From the NCBI GenBank assembly GCA_002495625.1, contig DAGC01000013.1, positions 62,001 through 126,000 on the forward strand: a stretch of 64,000 bases of DNA, written 5' to 3'. Shown here one piece after another: positions 7,920-16,970 of this stretch. Position 1 is the first letter of the stretch. Every line of letters starts with the position of its first letter. The notes beneath the pieces were generated by a model. That model did no database searches and had not been told where the DNA came from. It saw only the letters and a program-made list of their open reading frames with translations. The DNA is from Methanobacterium sp. UBA375. Its GTDB lineage: Archaea > Methanobacteriota > Methanobacteria > Methanobacteriales > Methanobacteriaceae. Both the position numbers and the translations under genes were made by a program.

Positions 7920-8696
7920 TCATTTCCTTTTGTTCAACTGGTTTATCGCCTGCCTTATGGCGACGATGGGGGGAACATTCCTGGGGCAGACCCGGTAGCA
8001 GTCTCCGTAGGATTCACAAGCCCACCAGCCATTGAGGATATCTCCTTTTTCCAGTCGGGAGTCTCCCTCGGCCTCCCGGGGGTCTATGTAGAATCGGTAC
8101 AGTTTGGCCAGGGCTGCTGGTCCCAGATATTCAGGATTCTCTCCCACAACCGGGCAGGCAGCATGGCAGGCACCACAGAGGATGCAGTTGGTGTACACCC
8201 CCAGTTCTTTAACCGCCCCGGGATCCATCAGTCGTTCCTTTTCTGGATCAGGTCCTGCCGGACGGAAAATCGGCTCTACCAAACGGTAATACTGGAAAAA
8301 GAGTTCCATATCAACCACCAGGTCCCTGATTACAGGTAAATGAGGGAGGGGTTCCACTAATACTTCTTCCTCAGGGTTCCAGGATATATCTTCACCAGCC
8401 ATGGATATATTCTCGTCAGTAACAGTTTCAGGAACCTTATCTTTCAGAAGATCTTCCACCTGGCTACGGCAGGCGAGGCGGGGGACCTTGTTGATGAGCA
8501 TGGCGCATGTGCCACACACCGCCCCCCGGCAGGAGTAGCGGAAGGCCAGTGAATCATCGTATTTCTCCTGGATCTGGAATAAAGCGCTTAAAACCGTCAT
8601 CCCTGGGTGGGGCTCAACTTCAAAGGTATCATAGTCGGGAGATTCCATTTCATGGTTGAACCGGTAAACCTTTATCTTTGGGTTAACTTTTATCAC
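7920..8696 (-). CDS. frdB: fumarate reductase/succinate dehydrogenase iron-sulfur subunit
   Basis: This 258-aa protein has the classical SdhB/FrdB layout. A plant-type [2Fe-2S] domain comes first (CRGAVCGTC, then RLAC). It is followed by a bacterial-type domain with CILCGACHAACP for the [4Fe-4S] and [3Fe-4S] clusters and the completing CESYGDCYRVCP. It relays electrons to the flavoprotein encoded directly upstream; the GTG start overlaps the frdA stop (TAGTG). Unlike the thiol-dependent TfrB of Methanothermobacter, it ends here without an HdrB-like cysteine-rich C-terminal domain, and no membrane anchor gene is nearby, so its electron donor is unclear. Confidence 0.85.
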   Translation of the reverse strand: MIKVNPKIKVYRFNHEMESPDYDTFEVEPHPGMTVLSALFQIQEKYDDSLAFRYSCRGAVCGTCAMLINKVPRLACRSQVEDLLKDKVPETVTDENISMAGEDISWNPEEEVLVEPLPHLPVIRDLVVDMELFFQYYRLVEPIFRPAGPDPEKERLMDPGAVKELGVYTNCILCGACHAACPVVGENPEYLGPAALAKLYRFYIDPREAEGDSRLEKGDILNGWWACESYGDCYRVCPRNVPPIVAIRQAINQLNKRK

Positions 8697-10399
8697 TAGT
8701 AAACACGCTCCTCTGGTTCGAACATGCCCAGCTTAACCGGTTTATAGGAAACATGCATTTTATCATCTTTTAAATCTATCAGGGTGTGTTTCAGGAAGTT
8801 AATATCATCACGCTCCGGGTAATCAGTCCTGAAATGGGATCCTCTGCTTTCCTCCCGGGCGATGGCGCTTCGGGCCACGGCCTCAGATAAAAGGAGCATT
8901 CCCTCCAGTTCCAGGAACCTTACCAGGGCCTGGTTGAGTTCACGCTTACTGTTTTGGAGGGATACCCGGGGCAGCTGTTTCTGCAGTTTTTTTATCTCCT
9001 GGAGGCTTTCCTGCATATCCTGTTTTTCCCGCAGTATCCCAAAACCCTGGGACATGGTGCGGGTCATGGCCTCCCTGATCTGGAAGAAGTGTTCTCCTTC
9101 TTCCCGGCCCAGTATATCCCCTATCTTAATGTCCATGTTTATCATGGCTGTCTTTATTGGCTCTTCTTCGGTAAAATTAATACTATAAACGTCTTCGATT
9201 ATCCTATCGGCAACCAACCGCCCGAAGACCACTGTCTCCAGGAGGGAATTTCCTCCCAGACGGTTGGCTCCGTGTACACTGATGCAGGCGCATTCGCCGG
9301 CAGCGTATAACCCAGGGATGCTGGTCGCACCGCCCATATCCACATCAACACCACCCATGGAGTAATGCTGACCGGGCTGGACCGGTATCTTCTCCTCTAT
9401 GGGGTCTACACCGGCAAAATCCATGGCTATCTGCCTTATCCCCGGCAACCTCTCCTTGATTTTATCCGGTCCCAGGTGGCGCAGGTCAAGGTACAGGTAA
9501 CCTCCCAGGTAGGCCCTTCCCTCTGCAATTTCCTGCTCCATGGCCCGAGATATCACGTCACGGGCTGCCAGGTCCCGGGTATGGGGTGCGTAACCCTCCA
9601 TGAACCGCTCCCCATCTTTATTTAGGAGTATCCCTCCTTCGCCACGGGCTCCCTCGGTTATCAGGATGTTGGTACCGTAGAGGGTGGTGGGGTGGAACTG
9701 GACGAACTCCATGTCCTTAAGCTGGGCCCCGGCCTCTAAAGCTAAAGACGCCCCCTCTCCTGTGTTGATGAGTGCGTTGGTTGATCTATCATATATCCGG
9801 CCGAAGCCACCGGTGGCCAGGAGGACTGCCCGGGCCTGGAACCCGTGGACCTCCCCAGTTACGATTTCCAGTGCCGTGCAACCTACACAGCGTCCCTCAT
9901 CTATTACCAGGGATGTGAGGTAGAATTCCTCGTAAACCGGGATTTCCCGGCCAACCATATTCTCGTAGAGGGTGTGGAGGGCGTTGTGCCCGGTGCGGTC
10001 CGCTGCATAACAGGTCCTGGGAAATCCCGCCCCCCCGAAGGGGCGCTGGGCTATCTTCCCGTTTTCCAGTCTGGACCATACCGTTCCCATATGTTCTAAT
10101 TCGATTACTGTGCGTGGTGCTTCACGGCACATGAGTTCCACGGCGTCCTGGTCGGCCAGGTAATCGGATCCCTTCACTGTGTCGTAGGCATGGTTCTGCC
10201 AGCTATCCTTAACACCACCCTCTCCTTCTACGTTTCCCAGGGAGGCGTTCATTCCTCCCTGAGCTGTTACAGAATGAGAACGTAAGGGATGGACCTTGGA
10301 TATCACCGCCCCATCTAATCCCGCATCTTTTATCTGCAGGGCGGCTCTAAGTCCGGTCAATCCCCCTCCAATTATAATTACATCGTGGTGATGGATCAT
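8696..10399 (-). CDS. frdA: fumarate reductase/succinate dehydrogenase flavoprotein subunit
   Basis: This 567-aa catalytic subunit binds FAD (VIIIGGGLTGLRAALQ at the N-terminus). The SHSVTAQGG motif carries the His that forms the covalent FAD bond in this family. Substrate-site segments are visible: FVQFHPTTLYG, TEGARGEGGILLN and HGANRLGGNSLLE. The length is normal. In hydrogenotrophic methanogens the enzyme works as a fumarate reductase in the incomplete reductive TCA pathway. It lies between fumC, which makes its substrate, and frdB, in one transcription unit. Confidence 0.9.
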   Translation of the reverse strand: MIHHHDVIIIGGGLTGLRAALQIKDAGLDGAVISKVHPLRSHSVTAQGGMNASLGNVEGEGGVKDSWQNHAYDTVKGSDYLADQDAVELMCREAPRTVIELEHMGTVWSRLENGKIAQRPFGGAGFPRTCYAADRTGHNALHTLYENMVGREIPVYEEFYLTSLVIDEGRCVGCTALEIVTGEVHGFQARAVLLATGGFGRIYDRSTNALINTGEGASLALEAGAQLKDMEFVQFHPTTLYGTNILITEGARGEGGILLNKDGERFMEGYAPHTRDLAARDVISRAMEQEIAEGRAYLGGYLYLDLRHLGPDKIKERLPGIRQIAMDFAGVDPIEEKIPVQPGQHYSMGGVDVDMGGATSIPGLYAAGECACISVHGANRLGGNSLLETVVFGRLVADRIIEDVYSINFTEEEPIKTAMINMDIKIGDILGREEGEHFFQIREAMTRTMSQGFGILREKQDMQESLQEIKKLQKQLPRVSLQNSKRELNQALVRFLELEGMLLLSEAVARSAIAREESRGSHFRTDYPERDDINFLKHTLIDLKDDKMHVSYKPVKLGMFEPEERVY

Positions 10400-10461
10400 G
10401 TAGGTTACATCCGTTTTTTTTTAAGTTCTCCCTTTTTTTTAATATGTAAAAAATATTTAAT

Positions 10462-11877
10462 TCAGTCCTTCCTCAAATCCAATCCCCCGGGACAGGTCAT
10501 CTTCCCTGGATCCACCAGCCTATCATATTCTTCCTCGGTGATACATTTTAGATCCAGGACGGCTTCTTTAAGGGTTAGGTCATTATCCTGGGCATGTTTT
10601 ACTACCCGGGCTGCTTCATCGTAGCCTATAACCGGGGTCAGGACGGTTACCAGCATGAGTGAGCGTTCTAAATAGTGGTTTATCTGTTTTTCATCCGGTT
10701 TCATTCCCTCTACCAGGTATTTTCTGAAATTCTGGCATCCGTCGGTTAGTATATTCAACGAGTGCGTGATGTTACGGATGATCAGGGGTTTGTAGGCGTT
10801 CATCTCCAGGTGTCCCCCGCCTCCACCGAGAGTCACCGCCAGGTCGTTGGCTGTGACCTGTACCGCTACCATGGACAGTGCTTCGCATTGGGTGGGGTTT
10901 ATCTTTCCGGGCATGATGGAGGAGCCGGGTTCGTTTGCTGGTAGTTCCAGTTCGTGTAAGCCGCACCGGGGACCGCTTGAGAGGATGCGGATGTCGTTTG
11001 CTATTTTATAGAGGGATGTCGCCAGTGTTTTGAGCGTCCCGCTGAGCATGACCAGGCTGTCGTGTGATCCCTGGGCTTTGAATTTATTATTCACACTTTT
11101 AAATGGTAGACCGGTTAATCCTGCAATTTCGCCAACCACTTTCTGGTCGAAGCCGGGAGGGGTGTTCATCCCCGTCCCTACAGCAGTTCCACCTATGGTT
11201 AAGTGGTATATTTCCTCTAAGCTGTTTTCTAAGCGTTTCAGATTATCATCAAGTAAGCCAGCATAATCAGAAAATTCCTGGCCTAAAGTTAAAGGTGTAG
11301 CATCTTGGAGATGGGTGCGGCCCACCTTAACTATATCGGACCATTCTTCTGATTTAGTCTGTAAAGAGTTGCGTAGAGAAGTTACAGACGGTATCAACTT
11401 CTCCTTCAGGGCTTTTGCAGCGGATATGTGCATGGCCGAGGGAAAGGTATCGTTGGAAGACTGGGACAGGTTGGCGTGATCGTTGGGATGGACGGGTACC
11501 TTACTCCCCAGGGGATTCCCGGTGAGTTGACAGCTCCGGTTGGATATAACTTCGTTCACGTTCATGTTGAAGGGTGTTCCACTCCCGCTCATCCACACGT
11601 TAAGGGGAAACTGGTCCTGGTGCTCTCCGGCGAATATTTCATCACATACCTTGACGATTAAGTCCCTGCAGGTTTCATCCAGGAGCCCTTCCTGGAAGTT
11701 AACCCGGGCACATGCCTTTTTTATCACAGAATAAGCTTCAACCATCTCTGGTGGCATTAGATCATCACCGATATTGAATTGCTCCAGTGAGCGCTGTGTC
11801 TGCGCCCCCCATAGTTTATGGGCTGGTATTCGAACTTCCCCTAAACTATCTGTCTCATATCGGTATTCACCAGGCAT
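10462..11877 (-). CDS. fumC: class II fumarate hydratase
   Basis: This 471-aa enzyme of the fumarase/aspartase superfamily interconverts malate and fumarate. The signature GSSIMPGKINPTQCEA is near residue 320. SGSGTPFNMNVNEVI near residue 100 and GRTHLQDATPLTLGQEF near residue 190 are the substrate and catalytic loops. The start at 11877 gives the normal class II length; the frame stays open upstream, but that extension is AT-rich and unlike the family. It heads the operon with frdA and frdB. Methanogens usually carry the two-subunit iron-sulfur fumarase, whose beta subunit is also in this window, so fumC may have been acquired. Confidence 0.87.
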   Translation of the reverse strand: MPGEYRYETDSLGEVRIPAHKLWGAQTQRSLEQFNIGDDLMPPEMVEAYSVIKKACARVNFQEGLLDETCRDLIVKVCDEIFAGEHQDQFPLNVWMSGSGTPFNMNVNEVISNRSCQLTGNPLGSKVPVHPNDHANLSQSSNDTFPSAMHISAAKALKEKLIPSVTSLRNSLQTKSEEWSDIVKVGRTHLQDATPLTLGQEFSDYAGLLDDNLKRLENSLEEIYHLTIGGTAVGTGMNTPPGFDQKVVGEIAGLTGLPFKSVNNKFKAQGSHDSLVMLSGTLKTLATSLYKIANDIRILSSGPRCGLHELELPANEPGSSIMPGKINPTQCEALSMVAVQVTANDLAVTLGGGGGHLEMNAYKPLIIRNITHSLNILTDGCQNFRKYLVEGMKPDEKQINHYLERSLMLVTVLTPVIGYDEAARVVKHAQDNDLTLKEAVLDLKCITEEEYDRLVDPGKMTCPGGLDLRKD

Positions 11878-12116
11878 ATAATCCACTTCAACCATTCGAT
11901 TAATTATATTATGGTTTCTGTGAAAATTAAACTTTTGGGATGGTAAGCTGAAAATAAATGGTAGGTACAGTTGAAAAATAAATATTCTGTATGGATATTT
12001 CATTCGATGTATTAGAACTTGGCTAAACATTCACGAATTTTAAAATAAGTAATAAATATATACCTAATACACTATAGTATTAATAATTTAGTTAAAATTT
12101 TCGAGAAAGGGTTTTT

Positions 12117-14162
12117 ATGAACATATTCTCTTTACTATCCCTTATAGCTTCAGTTACGTGTCTTTTTTTGGGGAATTTCATCTACTATAAAAATCCGCAA
12201 AACAGTTTAAACCGATTGGTGGCCATTTTAGCCATTTTAATTGGCTTTCTAGCCTTCACTGAATTTGCCTATCGCCAGGCGGAAACAATTGGTACTGCCA
12301 TATTTTGGTTGAGATTAAGCACTTTATGGCCTTTAGTACCGGCAGTTTTAATACATATAGCCCTGGTATTTACCGGTAAAAAAGGATTGCTTAAACATGA
12401 ATTAACTTATCTTTTAATTTATGCACCGGCAGTTATTATTTCAGTAGTGGGATTGATAACTAATCCAGCAGCAGTTCATCAATATTGGGGATGGACCTAT
12501 AATTTAAATGACCCTTCAGTACTCCTTTTTTTCGTTTTAATCAGTATTTGGAGTTTGATTGGCGGTGTATTAACTTCTTTACTCATTTTAAAACATTATT
12601 TCAATACAGCGGAAGAATTAGAGAAAAAACAGACCAGATATATTTTCCTGGGCTTGATTGCACCTTTAATATTTAGCCTGACCGTCGACTTAATTTTACC
12701 ATTATCATCCATACGATTCCCTGAGATAACGATGGTCAGTGCTACAGTTGGTTTGATCTTTATAGCTTACGGGGTATGGAGATACCGTTTACCGATCTTA
12801 ACCCCTGCTGTGGCTGCCGATAAGATAATATCAACCATGTCCAACTTTTTAATTATTTTAAACACCCAAAAAAAGATTGTGCTGGTAAATCAAAGTGCGC
12901 TTAACCTGTTAAATTATAAAAGGGAGGATTTAATTGGTAAATCTTCTAGTTTAATCTTCAGATTAAAAGAAGGTGTATGGGATATATTTCAAAATATAAA
13001 TCTGGATGAAATAGGGCAGGTAAAAACCTTTGAAACCGAAATAAAATCCAGTGAAAACAACTTTATACCAGTTTTAATGTCTGTGTCTTTAATTAAGATT
13101 AATGAAAATGAACCTTTAGGTCTAGTATGCATAGGAAGCGACCTGACAAAAGAAAAGGAAATAAAAAGGGCATTAGAAGAATCAGAGAGATTATACTCCA
13201 CCCTGGTTAAAACAGACCCAGATGCGATCATCACCACTGATATGAATAATAAGATAAGTTACACATCCAAACAGGCTCTGGAGATGTATGGCTATGAAAA
13301 TAAAGAATTGATTGGACATTCAATTTTCGACCTGATAGCTCCCGAATATCAGGAAATCGCCAGGAAAGACCAGGAAAAAATTCAAAGTAAGGATGTTTTA
13401 AGGAATCTTGAATACAAATTAGTTAAGAAAAATGGAGATCAGTTCATAGGTGAATGGAATATTGCGGTAATTAGAAACCCTGAAGAAAAGCCAGTGGCAT
13501 TTATGATCACCGCTCGAGACATAACTCACCATAAAAATATAGAAGCCCAGATGCAAGCCTCCATCCAGGAGAAAAATGTACTTTTAAAGGAAATCCATCA
13601 TCGGGTGAAAAACAACCTCCAGATAATATCCAGCCTGTTGAATCTGCAATCCATGCATATAGATGATGAAAATGCCCTTGAAGTTTTCAAAGAAAGCCAG
13701 AATCGAGTTAAGTCCATGGCCATAGTACATGAAAATTTGTATCAAACTGGAAATTTTGCTGAAGTAAATGTGGCTGAATACCTAAAAAAGTTAACAGAAA
13801 ATATTTATAGCTCTTACGGAGTTGATATGGACCTAATAAAAATGGATATAAATGCCCAAGATCTTTTCCTAGATATAAATACAGCTATACCCTGTTTTCT
13901 AATAATCAACGAATTGATCACCAATTGCATCAAACATGCATTTCCTGATGGAAGACCGGGTAAAATAATTATTGATTTTAAAAAAGTGAATGATAAGCAT
14001 ATCATGCGTATACGGGATAATGGAGTAGGTCTTCCAGATGATTTAAACATCAAAAAAACTAATACGCTAGGTATGCAGCTTATTACCAGTTTAACCGCCC
14101 AGTTAGATGGTGAACTTGAAGTTAAATCCAATAATGGAACTGAATTTGAAATTATTTTTTAA
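12117..14162 (+). CDS. membrane sensor histidine kinase with two PAS domains
   Basis: This 681-aa protein has about seven membrane helices in residues 1-230 (histidine-kinase 7TM sensor type). PAS domains follow at about 235-345 and 360-480. A HisKA_2 dimerisation region contains the phosphorylated His in EIHHRVKNNLQIISSLLNLQ. The C-terminal ATPase domain has NELITNCIKHAF (N box) and DNGVGLP (G box). No response regulator is adjacent, as is common for archaeal orphan kinases. The gene is visibly more AT-rich than the fumC operon. The ligand is unknown. Confidence 0.85.
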   Translation: MNIFSLLSLIASVTCLFLGNFIYYKNPQNSLNRLVAILAILIGFLAFTEFAYRQAETIGTAIFWLRLSTLWPLVPAVLIHIALVFTGKKGLLKHELTYLLIYAPAVIISVVGLITNPAAVHQYWGWTYNLNDPSVLLFFVLISIWSLIGGVLTSLLILKHYFNTAEELEKKQTRYIFLGLIAPLIFSLTVDLILPLSSIRFPEITMVSATVGLIFIAYGVWRYRLPILTPAVAADKIISTMSNFLIILNTQKKIVLVNQSALNLLNYKREDLIGKSSSLIFRLKEGVWDIFQNINLDEIGQVKTFETEIKSSENNFIPVLMSVSLIKINENEPLGLVCIGSDLTKEKEIKRALEESERLYSTLVKTDPDAIITTDMNNKISYTSKQALEMYGYENKELIGHSIFDLIAPEYQEIARKDQEKIQSKDVLRNLEYKLVKKNGDQFIGEWNIAVIRNPEEKPVAFMITARDITHHKNIEAQMQASIQEKNVLLKEIHHRVKNNLQIISSLLNLQSMHIDDENALEVFKESQNRVKSMAIVHENLYQTGNFAEVNVAEYLKKLTENIYSSYGVDMDLIKMDINAQDLFLDINTAIPCFLIINELITNCIKHAFPDGRPGKIIIDFKKVNDKHIMRIRDNGVGLPDDLNIKKTNTLGMQLITSLTAQLDGELEVKSNNGTEFEIIF

Positions 14163-14284
14163 TTTAAACTTTTCTAACTCGGAATTTTAAACTTTTTGTG
14201 ACAGTATTCACATAACTATTTATTTTATAGTGGTAATAGAATATTAATTCGGTTTAGTCTCTAAGAGATTGAACGTAAAGCGTT

Positions 14285-15199
14285 ATGTTACCAAACACTA
14301 ATTTAAACAACAGAAAATTCATTCTGTCAAAATCACCAGAAATTATTGTAAAGTTAAAGGATGAAATACTCTATGGAGGATACTTCGCAGCCCTTAGTGG
14401 TCCTGCATTTATCATTACGTCGTCGATACTGACAGCAACCAGCATTTCACTACCCCTCCTAATTATAGCTTATATCATACCATTGATGGTTTATAGCTAT
14501 GACCATTACCGGGATATGGATAAAGATAAAGATAGTAATCTGGAAAGAGCCACCTACTTCCATAAAAAGTCGCGTATCTTTCCCTACCTAATGGGAAGCT
14601 ATGTAATAATCTTATCTCTCCTACTAGTGTTTTTCTCCAATCTGACCATGATATCCTTCATTTTAATTTTGATAATGGGGGGTATTCTTTACTCGGTAGG
14701 TTTAAAAAATTTCACGCAAAAAATACCGGCCTTCAAAAACATCTACACCACATTAACGTGGTCCTTGGCCGGGACTTTTTCTATAGTATTCTATCATTCC
14801 CTACAATTGAATTTAATTTACATACTAATCTTCTTATTCGTCTTCCTCAAATTTTTACCAAACACAATTTTCTTTGACCTGAAGGATATTAAAAGTGACC
14901 GAAAGGAAGGATTAAAAACTGTGCCTGTAATTTTGGGTAAAAAAGGGACCCTGAAGCTCCTGCATATACTGAACATCCTGGCTTTTATTCCCCTTTTCGT
15001 TGGAATCTACCTGGGAATAATCCCACTATTTGCAGCTATCATGGTGCTATTCTACTTCTACAGTGTTTACTACTTAAATAAAGCAAGTAAATTAGAAGAT
15101 GAAAAGTTGCGGATGGTATCCTACACATTAGCAGACGCAGAATTCATGATCTGGCCCATCGTACTCGTACTGGGACAGTTCCTATTTTCCGTGATTTAA
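14285..15199 (+). CDS. UbiA-family prenyltransferase
   Basis: This 304-aa protein has eight or nine hydrophobic helices and the two Asp-rich motifs of UbiA prenyltransferases: YDHYRDMDKDKDSN near residue 78 and FDLKDIKSDRKEG near residue 200. These bind the prenyl diphosphate through magnesium. The enzyme transfers a polyprenyl chain to a polar acceptor in the membrane. Archaeal relatives make digeranylgeranylglyceryl phosphate lipids or modify hemes and quinones; this sequence does not settle which. It is followed by a DUF2769 gene 31 bases later. Confidence 0.75.
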   Translation: MLPNTNLNNRKFILSKSPEIIVKLKDEILYGGYFAALSGPAFIITSSILTATSISLPLLIIAYIIPLMVYSYDHYRDMDKDKDSNLERATYFHKKSRIFPYLMGSYVIILSLLLVFFSNLTMISFILILIMGGILYSVGLKNFTQKIPAFKNIYTTLTWSLAGTFSIVFYHSLQLNLIYILIFLFVFLKFLPNTIFFDLKDIKSDRKEGLKTVPVILGKKGTLKLLHILNILAFIPLFVGIYLGIIPLFAAIMVLFYFYSVYYLNKASKLEDEKLRMVSYTLADAEFMIWPIVLVLGQFLFSVI

Positions 15200-15239
15200 T
15201 ATTCTTAAACCTTAGTTTTTAATTTATGAGGTGATATCC

Positions 15240-15533
15240 ATGGATGATGTGGAGGCATTCCTCCAATCTTTAGAAAGCATGTCCCCAGAGGAAAGAGAGG
15301 AGGAGCTGGAACGCTTTAAATCCCAGTGCATCTGCCCGATCTGCCCCACCTACAATGACTGTGCTCGAGAAAAAGGCGAGTTACTCTTCTGTATAATTGG
15401 GGAAAGTGAGAAGTGTATAACAGATAAGAAGGATTGTCTGTGTCCTCCCTGTCCCTTTGCCCGGAGGCTCAGTTTCGGGGCCAGGTACACCACCTACTGT
15501 ATAAGGGGTTCTGAGGTAGAGCAGCGGGAATAA
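15240..15533 (+). CDS. DUF2769 cysteine-rich protein
   Basis: This is a 97-aa soluble protein. An acidic helical N-terminus (about 27 aa) is followed by a cluster of ten cysteines: CICPICPTYNDC, then single Cys in LLFC and EKC, CLCPPCP, and a last TYC. This is the DUF2769 pattern found in methanogens. The Cys pairs could hold zinc or an iron-sulfur cluster. GAGGTGAT directly before the ATG at 15240 fixes the start. A paralogue lies 1.1 kb downstream. The function is unknown. Confidence 0.75.
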   Translation: MDDVEAFLQSLESMSPEEREEELERFKSQCICPICPTYNDCAREKGELLFCIIGESEKCITDKKDCLCPPCPFARRLSFGARYTTYCIRGSEVEQRE

Positions 15534-15682
15534 AAAATTTTTATTAACCTGTACTAAACGCTTTGAAAGTTGATGTTTAATTTTTTTTATTTCTTTGAAA
15601 GATTTGGAAATAAGCTTAAATCAAATAAAAGACTACTAAATTTATTTATTGAATTAAATCCCCCGAACTTTTTGTGATACTT

Positions 15683-15970
15683 ATGGAAGATTTGCTGTGG
15701 TGGTTGATAGCCGGTACCAGAGGAGGAATTAACCGGGCGCGGATTATTAAGGAACTGCATTCCCGACCGTATAATGCAAATCAGCTTGCCCAGAATTTGG
15801 ATCTGGATTATAAAACCATCAGGCATCACATGAAAGTTCTAAAAAAGAATAACATCATCAAGTGTTCTGGTGAAGGGCAGTATGGAATGGTTTACATGCT
15901 CTCTCCCATCATGAAGGAGAATTTTGATGCTTTTGACACTATTTGGAAGGAAATCAAAAATAACGATTAA
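15683..15970 (+). CDS. small winged-helix (ArsR-like) regulator
   Basis: This 95-aa protein is nearly all winged helix: RARIIKELHSRPYNANQLAQ followed by the recognition helix DLDYKTIRHHMKVLKKNNII and a wing (GEGQYGMVYMLS). It is 15 bases before a small membrane protein gene, a pairing repeated in many methanogen genomes. The HTH partner is thought to control or respond to the membrane partner, but this is inference. ATG at 15683 is the natural start; a GTG three codons upstream is less likely. Confidence 0.75.
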   Translation: MEDLLWWLIAGTRGGINRARIIKELHSRPYNANQLAQNLDLDYKTIRHHMKVLKKNNIIKCSGEGQYGMVYMLSPIMKENFDAFDTIWKEIKNND

Positions 15971-15985
15971 TTAAGAGGTTGGAAA

Positions 15986-16285
15986 ATGGTCTTGTATAGT
16001 TATATAGGTTTAGGATTGGCAGTGGCAAATATCTGTATGATACTGATTTTGCTCTCCATATACTGGAAAAATTATACCAAATGGAAATCTCAGTATACCA
16101 TTGGCCTTTTGGTGTTTGGAATATTCTTACTACTGCAAAATATTCTATCTGTCTACTACTCTGCTCCACCACCAGGACCACCACACGGCCCCCCCATGGA
16201 GAGCCCTCATCAAATCCCCCTGCTACTTATAAATTCATCCCAGCTGGTAGCTTTAGCTTCACTGCTTAAAATAAGCTGGAAGTAG
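15986..16285 (+). CDS. small membrane protein with a Pro-Gly loop
   Basis: This 99-aa protein has three hydrophobic segments: the N-terminal YIGLGLAVANICMILILLSI, a middle YTIGLLVFGIFLLLQNIL, and a C-terminal IPLLLINSSQLVALASLL. Between the second and third lies an exposed Pro-rich loop (PPPGPPHGPP) followed by an HQIP stretch; two His are present and could bind metal. It is translated from GAGGT, 15 bases after the HTH gene stop. The function is unknown. Confidence 0.6.
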   Translation: MVLYSYIGLGLAVANICMILILLSIYWKNYTKWKSQYTIGLLVFGIFLLLQNILSVYYSAPPPGPPHGPPMESPHQIPLLLINSSQLVALASLLKISWK

Positions 16286-16634
16286 GGTTAGAACATTTTT
16301 CTTTATTTATTTCTTAATTTTAATTTAAGTAAATTCCAGAATTTATTTTCTAATTTAGGTAAAATTTTGGTTTAATTTGGGAAAATCTATTTTTAATCTT
16401 ATCTTAAAATAAGAAATGTTAATGGGGAATTTAAAAAAATACTCTTTGTTACGGTAACTAATTCATTAGTTACAGGTACTAGGGATTATTCTGGACTTAA
16501 ATCCTTTATTTAATCCGCCCCCCAATCCCTTAGTACCTTTTTTGATTAATCCTCAAGGTGTCACCCTGCTTCGAGACAGATACAGAATAAATTTTATTAA
16601 CCGGGAGAAACTCTCTATTAAATGGTGATACAAG
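16286..16634. other. 349-bp intergenic region
   Basis: There is no open frame of useful length. The first half is plain AT-rich sequence. The second half holds two nested inverted repeats followed by a T-run (separate entry), then the likely promoter and GGTGAT ribosome binding site region of the second DUF2769 gene. Confidence 0.6.
16454..16543 (+). ncRNA. candidate structured RNA or terminator
   Basis: GTAACTAAT at 16454-16462 and ATTAGTTAC at 16465-16473 form a perfect 9-bp palindrome. Directly after it, AGGTACTAGGGATT at 16474-16487 pairs with AATCCCTTAGTACCT at 16524-16538 (one bulge), closing a loop of about 36 bases, and a run of six T follows. Two stems and a T-run in an otherwise unstructured AT-rich gap suggest a small RNA or a 3' end of the upstream unit. 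Transcription is not shown. Confidence 0.4.
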
Positions 16635-16928
16635 GTGGATAAATTTGAAGAACTTATAGCTGAGTTAAATGAACTCTCTGATGAGGATAAAAATCAAAGG
16701 ATCCGGGAATTAGAGGCAGACTGTGTGTGCCCCATATGTCCCACCTTCAACCAGTGTGCCAAGGATGCCGGAGAAAACATCTTCTGCCTTAAAGAGGAAA
16801 GTAAGTGTATAAACACGGAGAATGGCTGTATGTGCCCCACCTGCCCCTTTGCAGCGGCCTATAAAATCGGAGTTATCCACAACTTCTACTGCAAGCGTGG
16901 GGGAGAACTTAAACAACGGAAAGGATAA
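16635..16928 (+). CDS. DUF2769 cysteine-rich protein, second copy
   Basis: This 97-aa protein is paralogous to the one at 15240. It keeps the same order: an acidic N-terminal helix, CVCPICPTFNQC, single Cys in NIFC and SKC, CMCPTCP, and a terminal YC. All ten Cys positions are retained, which implies that they bind a metal or cluster. It starts with GTG after an AAGGTG-like site. The two copies flank the HTH/membrane pair, suggesting a local duplication and divergence. The function is unknown. Confidence 0.75.
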   Translation: MDKFEELIAELNELSDEDKNQRIRELEADCVCPICPTFNQCAKDAGENIFCLKEESKCINTENGCMCPTCPFAAAYKIGVIHNFYCKRGGELKQRKG

Positions 16929-16970
16929 CTATAATTTTTTTTAGACCAATTTTTTTTAATTGCAGATAAA

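Noticed and set aside
10385..10461. A possible small gene in the gap between frdA and fumC.
   Set aside because: The 62-base gap is mostly T/A runs with no ribosome binding site; it is the intercistronic spacer of the operon.
11878..12030. A longer fumC with about 51 extra N-terminal residues.
   Set aside because: The extension is AT-rich, has no ribosome binding site and makes the protein longer than class II fumarases; the start at 11877 fits the family.
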